Assembly (NCBI GenBank): GCA_943324925.2
Contig: CALPNL020000062.1
Coordinates: 1-9,725 of the forward strand
Direction: 5' to 3'
DNA: 9,725 bases
DNA from: Chitinophaga pinensis
GTDB taxonomy: Bacteria > Bacteroidota > Bacteroidia > Flavobacteriales > Flavobacteriaceae
Shown here piece by piece: positions 5,719 to 9,725 of the stretch. Each line of letters starts with the position of its first letter. The stretch's first letter is position 1. The position numbers and the translations under genes are program-made. The notes beneath the pieces are model-generated. The model searched no databases, had not been told where the DNA came from, and saw only the letters and a program-made list of their open reading frames with translations.

Positions 5719-6768
5719 ATGCAAAATTTATTAAGAGAAGCAAGGGACAAGAAAGGATTGAAAACAAGGGAAGTAGCTCAGCTTTTAGGAATCGATCAAG
5801 CACTTATTAGTAAATTTGAAAGCGGTTCAAGAAAACCCACTAAGGACCAGGTAATTAAGTTAGCATCACTACTGGAAATTGATCTGGAAACTATAATGAT
5901 TGCATGGTTCAAAGAGAAATTACTTTATGAAATAGGTAACGATGAGTATGCATTAAAAGCGATGGATATTGTTCGTGAGGAAGTTGAAATTAGTTACGAT
6001 AGTGTCAAAAGGAAAATTTCAACTAATTTATCCACCATTATAACTGAAATAGATGCCTTAAAAGCAAAATTAGATGCTTTTAGAAAATTGGATAGTTATA
6101 AAATTTCTCAAGCATTAGAATTAGAATATACTTTTGAAAGTAATAGAATTGAGGGAAATACTTTAACCCTTCGAGAAATCGATTTAGTTATAAATGAAGG
6201 GCTTACTATTTCTGGAAAAAGTATGAGAGAGCATCTTGAAGTTATCAATCATCAGGAGGCAATTGTTTACATTAAACATTTAATGGAACGGAATTCCCCT
6301 TTAAATGAGCGAGAAGTTCTATCTATCCATAACTTAATTTTGAGAGGTATTCAGCCTGAAGATGCGGGAAAATATAGGAAAGTACAAGTCATGATTAAAG
6401 GGAGTTCCCATTTACCACCACAACCTTTTTTAGTTGCCAAGGAAATGGAAGACTTCTTTATTTGGTATGAATCCAATAAAAAGAGATTACATCCTGTACT
6501 ATTAGCTGCTGAACTTCATGAAAGAATGGTAACCATTCATCCTTTTATTGATGGAAATGGCAGAAGTTCACGTTTAGTAATGAACCTAATTTTACTTCAA
6601 CATGGCTATGTAATTGCAAATATAAAAGGGGATTACGAAAACAGAATGCAATACTACAATTCACTTGAAAAAGCCCAAACTAAAAACAGCAAAGAAGATT
6701 TTTTGATGTTTATTGCTCAAATAGAGAAAGAAAGTTTGGAGCGTTATTTAAATATTATTGGACAATAA
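5719..6768 (+). CDS. Xre-type HTH / Fic-domain fusion protein (class II Fic, predicted AMP transferase)
   Basis: The 349-residue protein joins a DNA-binding domain to a Fic enzyme. Residues 1-60 are a Cro/CI-type helix-turn-helix (LREARDKKGLKTREVAQLLGIDQALISKFESGSRKPT). Residues about 61-125 are a charged helical connector. The Fic part runs from about 126 to 335. It contains an N-terminal inhibitory helix motif, SNRIEGN, fitting (S/T)xxxE(G/N) with Ser141 and Glu145, which places it in class II. The catalytic loop is HPFIDGNGRSSR, with His274, Asp278, Asn280, Arg282 and Arg285 all intact. It is predicted to transfer AMP (or another nucleotide moiety) to protein hydroxyls, held in check by Glu145. 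No antitoxin gene is adjacent, consistent with inhibition in cis. Neighbours are housekeeping genes (smpB, pcm), so it stands alone, with its own promoter, candidate operator and terminator. The target is unknown. Confidence 0.92.
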   Translation: MQNLLREARDKKGLKTREVAQLLGIDQALISKFESGSRKPTKDQVIKLASLLEIDLETIMIAWFKEKLLYEIGNDEYALKAMDIVREEVEISYDSVKRKISTNLSTIITEIDALKAKLDAFRKLDSYKISQALELEYTFESNRIEGNTLTLREIDLVINEGLTISGKSMREHLEVINHQEAIVYIKHLMERNSPLNEREVLSIHNLILRGIQPEDAGKYRKVQVMIKGSSHLPPQPFLVAKEMEDFFIWYESNKKRLHPVLLAAELHERMVTIHPFIDGNGRSSRLVMNLILLQHGYVIANIKGDYENRMQYYNSLEKAQTKNSKEDFLMFIAQIEKESLERYLNIIGQ

Positions 6769-6769
6769 G

Positions 6770-6797
6770 ACCTCGGAATATTCGGGGTTTTTGTTTT
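6770..6797 (+). terminator. Terminator after the Xre-Fic gene
   Basis: A stem of eight pairs (ACCTCGGA at 6770-6777 with TTCGGGGT at 6781-6788, including two G-T wobbles) has a three-base loop and leads into T-rich sequence (TTTTTGTTTT, 6788-6797). It begins two bases after the stop codon and separates fic from the convergent pcm, whose stop it reaches. Confidence 0.8.
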
Positions 6798-7437
6798 ATT
6801 TTTTATCCTCTAACAAGGGAACAAATTTAAAATCACCCAATTCATGTTTCTCAAATTGAGTTTCGTTTATTCTAATCAACTTGATCATAATTTGATTTTC
6901 ATTACCAACAGGAATAATCAACTTACCGCCAATTTTCAATTGTGCCATTAGTGGTTTTGGTATTGTTGGAGCACCCGCGGTAACTATAATACTATCGAAT
7001 GGCGCATGATTTGGTAAACCTTTGTAACCGTCACCAAAGGAAAGGTGTTTTGGTCGAATTCCTAACTTTGGCAGCAAGGCAGAGGTTTGTTTAAACAACT
7101 CATTTTGTCTTTCCACGCTATAAACTTTAGCTCCCATCAAATATAAAACGGCTGTTTGATATCCAGAACCTGTTCCAATTTCCAAAATTTTATCTCCTTT
7201 TTTTATCTCTAATAATTGACTTTGAAAAGCTACTGTATAAGGTTGAGATATTGTTTGTCCAGCGCCTATTGGGAATGCTTTATCTTGATAGGCATAATCT
7301 TCAAAACTTGAATTTAAAAATAGATGACGTGGAATAGTGCTAATTGCTTTCAGTACGTTTTTATCAACGATTCCTTTCTCTTGCAACAATTTTACGAGCT
7401 GATTTCTAAGTCCTTGATGTTTGGCGGTGTCTTTCAA
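6796..7437 (-). CDS. pcm: Protein-L-isoaspartate O-methyltransferase
   Basis: Pcm uses S-adenosylmethionine to methylate L-isoaspartyl residues of aged proteins, starting their repair to L-aspartate in the cytoplasm. The 213-residue product has the normal bacterial length. It shows PRHLF (36-40), the substrate-side segment AYQDKAFPIGAGQTISQPY (49-67) and the SAM-binding glycine loop LEIGTGSGYQTA (85-96). The later methyltransferase motifs are FDSIIVTAGAP (147-157) and LKIGGKLIIPVG (167-178), followed by the C-terminal FVPLL (205-209). All expected motifs are intact. It is convergent with the Fic gene (27 bases between stop codons, including the terminator) and divergent from the oxidoreductase gene. 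A candidate promoter lies about 21 bases upstream on its strand. Confidence 0.96.
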   Translation of the reverse strand: MKDTAKHQGLRNQLVKLLQEKGIVDKNVLKAISTIPRHLFLNSSFEDYAYQDKAFPIGAGQTISQPYTVAFQSQLLEIKKGDKILEIGTGSGYQTAVLYLMGAKVYSVERQNELFKQTSALLPKLGIRPKHLSFGDGYKGLPNHAPFDSIIVTAGAPTIPKPLMAQLKIGGKLIIPVGNENQIMIKLIRINETQFEKHELGDFKFVPLLEDKK

Positions 7438-7458
7438 AACTAATTATTATTTATGACG

Positions 7459-7488
7459 TAAATTTAAGAAAGTAATCGACAATTCAAA
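7459..7488 (-). promoter_or_regulatory. Candidate promoter of pcm (TTTG-N18-TAAATTTA)
   Basis: Read on the minus strand, TTTG (7488-7485) is followed after 18 bases by TAAATTTA (7466-7459). That differs from TAnnTTTG only in the last base and ends 21 bases before the pcm ATG. It is an imperfect match in AT-rich sequence. Confidence 0.35.
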
Positions 7489-7534
7489 TGATGGATTTAA
7501 TTTTAAATGCATTAATTTATTATCAATTTATTGC

Positions 7535-7542
7535 TATTTTTG
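7535..7542 (+). promoter_or_regulatory. Candidate -7 box (TATTTTTG) of the three-gene cluster
   Basis: TATTTTTG fits TAnnTTTG and ends 16 bases before the ATG at 7559, at the head of the probable operon. A -33 TTG at the usual spacing is not visible. Confidence 0.5.
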
Positions 7543-7558
7543 TTGAAAATAATTAGTC

Positions 7559-8524
7559 ATGTTAAAAGTAGGAGTTTTAGGTGCTGGACATCTTGGAAAA
7601 ATACATTTACGATTATTACAACAATCCGATAAATACGAATTGGTAGGTTTTTATGATGAAAATCATGAGAATGGTGCTAAAATAGCTGAAGAATTTGGCT
7701 ATAAACAATTTAATACTATTGCAACTTTAATTCATGCTGTAGATGTTATTGATATTGTAACCCCTACTCTTTCTCACTATAAATGTGCTAAAGTGGCTAT
7801 TAAATCTGGAAAGCATGTGTTTATTGAAAAGCCCATTTCAAATACTGTTACCGAAGCAGAAGAAATTATAGCTTTAGCAAATGAATACAACGTTAAAGGC
7901 CAAGTAGGACACGTAGAAAGATTCAATCCTGCATTTATTGCTACAAAAAATATGATTGAAAATCCAATGTTTATTGAAACGCATCGATTGGCCGAATTCA
8001 ATCCTCGTGGAACAGATGTACCGGTAGTTTTAGATTTGATGATTCATGATATCGATGCTATTTTGAGCGTAGTTCCATTTAAAGTTAAATTGATTAATGC
8101 AAGTGGTGTTTCGGTAATTAGTGAAACTCCAGACATTGCCAATGCTAGAATCGAATTCGAAAATGGTTGTGTAGCCAATTTAACAGCGAGTAGAATTTCA
8201 TTAAAAAACATGCGTAAGTCAAGATTCTTCCAAAAAGACGCCTATATTTCTGTTGATTTCTTAGAAAAAAAATGTGAAGTGGTAAAAATGAAAGATGCTC
8301 CAGAAGTTCCTGGTGATTTTGATATGATACTTCAAAATGCCGAAGGTGTAAAAAAGCAAATCTATTTTGCAAATCCTGAAGTTGAACAAAATAATGCGAT
8401 TTTAGACGAATTAGATTCCTTCGCAGATGCCATAAATAATAACACAACTCCCGTTGTTACTCTAGAACAAGGAACTAATGCTTTACGAGTTGCTTATCAA
8501 ATAATTGATTGCTTTAATAAATAA
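7559..8524 (+). CDS. Gfo/Idh/MocA-family NAD(P)-dependent oxidoreductase
   Basis: The 321-residue protein has an N-terminal Rossmann fold with the nucleotide loop GVLGAGHLGKIH (5-16) and an acidic residue at the end of strand two (Asp33 in GFYDEN), which suggests NAD over NADP. The family motif EKPIS is at 90-94, with Lys91 the usual catalytic-site lysine. GHVERFNPA (117-125) follows, and DLMIHDID (159-166) has His163 at the expected catalytic position. The C-terminal beta-sheet domain follows. Such enzymes oxidise or reduce sugar or inositol hydroxyls. The GHxERFNP signature recalls UDP-GlcNAc 3-dehydrogenases (GnnA-like), but that is recall, not proof, and no partner aminotransferase is in the window. 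It is first in a probable operon: its stop is 3 bases before the next ATG. Confidence 0.88.
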   Translation: MLKVGVLGAGHLGKIHLRLLQQSDKYELVGFYDENHENGAKIAEEFGYKQFNTIATLIHAVDVIDIVTPTLSHYKCAKVAIKSGKHVFIEKPISNTVTEAEEIIALANEYNVKGQVGHVERFNPAFIATKNMIENPMFIETHRLAEFNPRGTDVPVVLDLMIHDIDAILSVVPFKVKLINASGVSVISETPDIANARIEFENGCVANLTASRISLKNMRKSRFFQKDAYISVDFLEKKCEVVKMKDAPEVPGDFDMILQNAEGVKKQIYFANPEVEQNNAILDELDSFADAINNNTTPVVTLEQGTNALRVAYQIIDCFNK

Positions 8525-8527
8525 TAT

Positions 8528-9418
8528 ATGAAAATAATTGCTGTAATTGGAGCGGGAACTATGGGTAATGGAATTGCTCACACCTTTGCTCAAAGCGGTT
8601 TCACAGTTAAACTAATAGATGTTTCTGAGAAATCATTAGATAAAGGAATGGCAACTATTGCTACTAATTTAGATAGAATGGTAGCTAAAGGAACTATTTC
8701 TGAAGAAGATAAAATCAAAACTATTTCCAATATTATCACTTATACCGATATTAAAGACGGGGTTGTGGGTGTTGATTTAGTCGTTGAAGCTGCAACAGAA
8801 AATGTTGATTTAAAATTGAGTATTTTCAAACAACTGAATGACAGTTGTACTCACAATACCATTTTAGCAACCAATACTTCATCAATTTCAATCACACAAA
8901 TAGGGTCTGTTGTTGCTCATCCTGAAAGAGTTATCGGAATGCACTTTATGAATCCGGTGCCAATTATGAAATTAGTAGAAATCATTCGTGGTTATAATAC
9001 ATCTGATGAAGTTACAAAAATCATCATGCAATTATCCGAAAAATTAGGAAAAACTCCTGTTGAAGTGAATGATTATCCTGGTTTTGTTGCGAATAGAATT
9101 TTGATGCCAATGATAAATGAAGCTATTGAAACTTTATATAACAAAGTAGCTGGAGTTTATGAAATTGATACGGTAATGAAATTAGGTATGGGACAACCAA
9201 TGGGCCCACTACAATTAGCTGATTTTATTGGACTTGACATTTGTTTAGCCATTTTAAATGTTATGCATGACGGTTTCAAAAACCCAAAATACGCTCCATG
9301 CCCACTACTTGTAAATATGGTTCGCGCAGGAAAATTAGGCTCAAAATCAGGTGAAGGTTTTTACGATTATAGTGAAAGTAAAAAAGCTGAAAAAATTGCG
9401 AAACAGTTTCTATCTTAA
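8528..9418 (+). CDS. 3-hydroxyacyl-CoA (3-hydroxybutyryl-CoA) dehydrogenase
   Basis: The 296-residue protein is a single-function short 3-hydroxyacyl-CoA dehydrogenase, which interconverts 3-hydroxyacyl-CoA and 3-oxoacyl-CoA with NAD(H). The Rossmann loop is VIGAGTMGNGIAHTFAQ (6-22), and Asp31 at the end of strand two favours NAD. Active-site residues match the family in identity and spacing: Ser118 (NTSSIS), His139 (GMHFMNPVP), Glu151 and Asn189 (GFVANRI). The C-terminal domain has MGPLQLADFIGLD (225-237) and ends near the usual GEGFYDY. Typical roles are fatty-acid, amino-acid or butyrate-type CoA metabolism; chain-length preference cannot be told. It follows the oxidoreductase by 3 bases and precedes the YggS-family gene by 12, so co-transcription is likely. 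Confidence 0.94.
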   Translation: MKIIAVIGAGTMGNGIAHTFAQSGFTVKLIDVSEKSLDKGMATIATNLDRMVAKGTISEEDKIKTISNIITYTDIKDGVVGVDLVVEAATENVDLKLSIFKQLNDSCTHNTILATNTSSISITQIGSVVAHPERVIGMHFMNPVPIMKLVEIIRGYNTSDEVTKIIMQLSEKLGKTPVEVNDYPGFVANRILMPMINEAIETLYNKVAGVYEIDTVMKLGMGQPMGPLQLADFIGLDICLAILNVMHDGFKNPKYAPCPLLVNMVRAGKLGSKSGEGFYDYSESKKAEKIAKQFLS

Positions 9419-9430
9419 TTGAATAAATAA

Positions 9431-9725
9431 ATGTCAATAAAAGATAACCTTCTTAAAATAAAATCTACATTACCAGAACATGTAAGACTTGTTGCTGTTT
9501 CAAAAACCAAGCCTGTTGCTGATTTAATGGAAGCTTATAATGCTGGTCAACGTATTTTTGGAGAAAATAAAATCCAAGAAATGACCGAGAAATGGGAACA
9601 AATGCCCAAAGACATTCAATGGCATATGATTGGTCACATTCAAACGAATAAGGTGAAATTCATGGCACCTTACGTGAGTTTGATTCACGGAGTTGATAGT
9701 TTTAAATTATTAGAAGAAATAAACA
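9431..9725 (+). CDS. yggS: YggS-family PLP-binding protein, 5' part (runs off the window)
   Basis: The first 98 residues are present and the gene continues past the window end. They read MSIKDNLLKIKSTLPE, then VRLVAVSKTKP with the PLP-binding lysine at Lys25, FGENKIQE (43-50), and WHMIGHIQTNKVKF, a clear match to the WHFIGxLQxNK motif. This is the PLP homeostasis protein family (YggS, PLPBP), which binds pyridoxal phosphate on an alanine-racemase-like barrel but has no established enzymatic activity. It buffers PLP and affects amino-acid and keto-acid balance. The ATG at 9431 lies 12 bases after the preceding stop, so it is probably the third gene of the cluster starting at 7559. Confidence 0.93.
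   Translation, partial: MSIKDNLLKIKSTLPEHVRLVAVSKTKPVADLMEAYNAGQRIFGENKIQEMTEKWEQMPKDIQWHMIGHIQTNKVKFMAPYVSLIHGVDSFKLLEEIN

Noticed and set aside
5719..6768. Fic gene as one half of a two-gene toxin-antitoxin pair
   Set aside because: The inhibitory (S/T)xxxE(G/N) motif is within the same protein and no small partner gene lies beside it; the neighbours are smpB and pcm.
7777..8447. Two minus-strand open frames (7777-8001 and 8145-8447) inside the Gfo/Idh gene
   Set aside because: Both are antisense to a conserved enzyme and lack recognisable domains.
1..9725. CRISPR arrays, insertion sequences, phage genes or riboswitches
   Set aside because: No regularly spaced repeats, transposase motifs, terminal inverted repeats, phage proteins or known riboswitch patterns were seen on either strand.

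Overview
The window looks like chromosomal DNA of a Bacteroidota bacterium, most likely a Flavobacterium-type member of the Flavobacteriaceae. The DNA is visibly AT-rich. Promoters carry the Bacteroidota -7 box TAnnTTTG instead of a sigma70-type -10, and Shine-Dalgarno sequences are largely absent. The protein families also fit: a DUF4369-type TlpA lipoprotein, a membrane-anchored AraC regulator, a VF530-family protein and a flavobacterial SmpB. No 16S or genus-specific marker is present, so the genus is an inference.

Layout. Positions 1-279 are the 3' end of a rhodanese-domain protein, probably the C-terminus of an MBL-fold hydrolase. Positions 375-1532 encode an exported thioredoxin-fold lipoprotein with its own promoter and a strong terminator. 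A tRNA-Tyr(GTA) follows with a clear promoter and terminator (1639-1817). Next is a 315-base non-coding stretch with small repeats, leading into a seven-helix membrane AraC-type regulator (2133-3281). That gene converges on a rhomboid protease (3293-3934, minus). Divergent from the rhomboid gene is an LpxL/HtrB-like acyltransferase (4039-4914), whose 3' end overlaps a convergent 71-residue VF530-family gene (4906-5121, minus). Then come smpB (5207-5659), a HTH-Fic fusion protein (5719-6768) with a terminator, and convergent pcm (6796-7437, minus). The right end is a tight plus-strand cluster: a Gfo/Idh/MocA oxidoreductase, a 3-hydroxyacyl-CoA dehydrogenase and a YggS-family PLP protein that runs off the window.

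How the genes relate. Most are single-gene housekeeping units: envelope redox, lipid A acylation, ribosome rescue, protein repair and tRNA. Only the last three look like one operon. I found no mobile element, CRISPR array, phage gene or obvious new multi-gene system.

The most accessory-like items are the Xre-Fic fusion with a candidate autoregulatory operator and the orphan membrane AraC regulator. smpB also stands out: its -7 box ends only 7 bases before the start codon and a perfect 12-base palindrome covers that start codon, suggesting a leaderless transcript.
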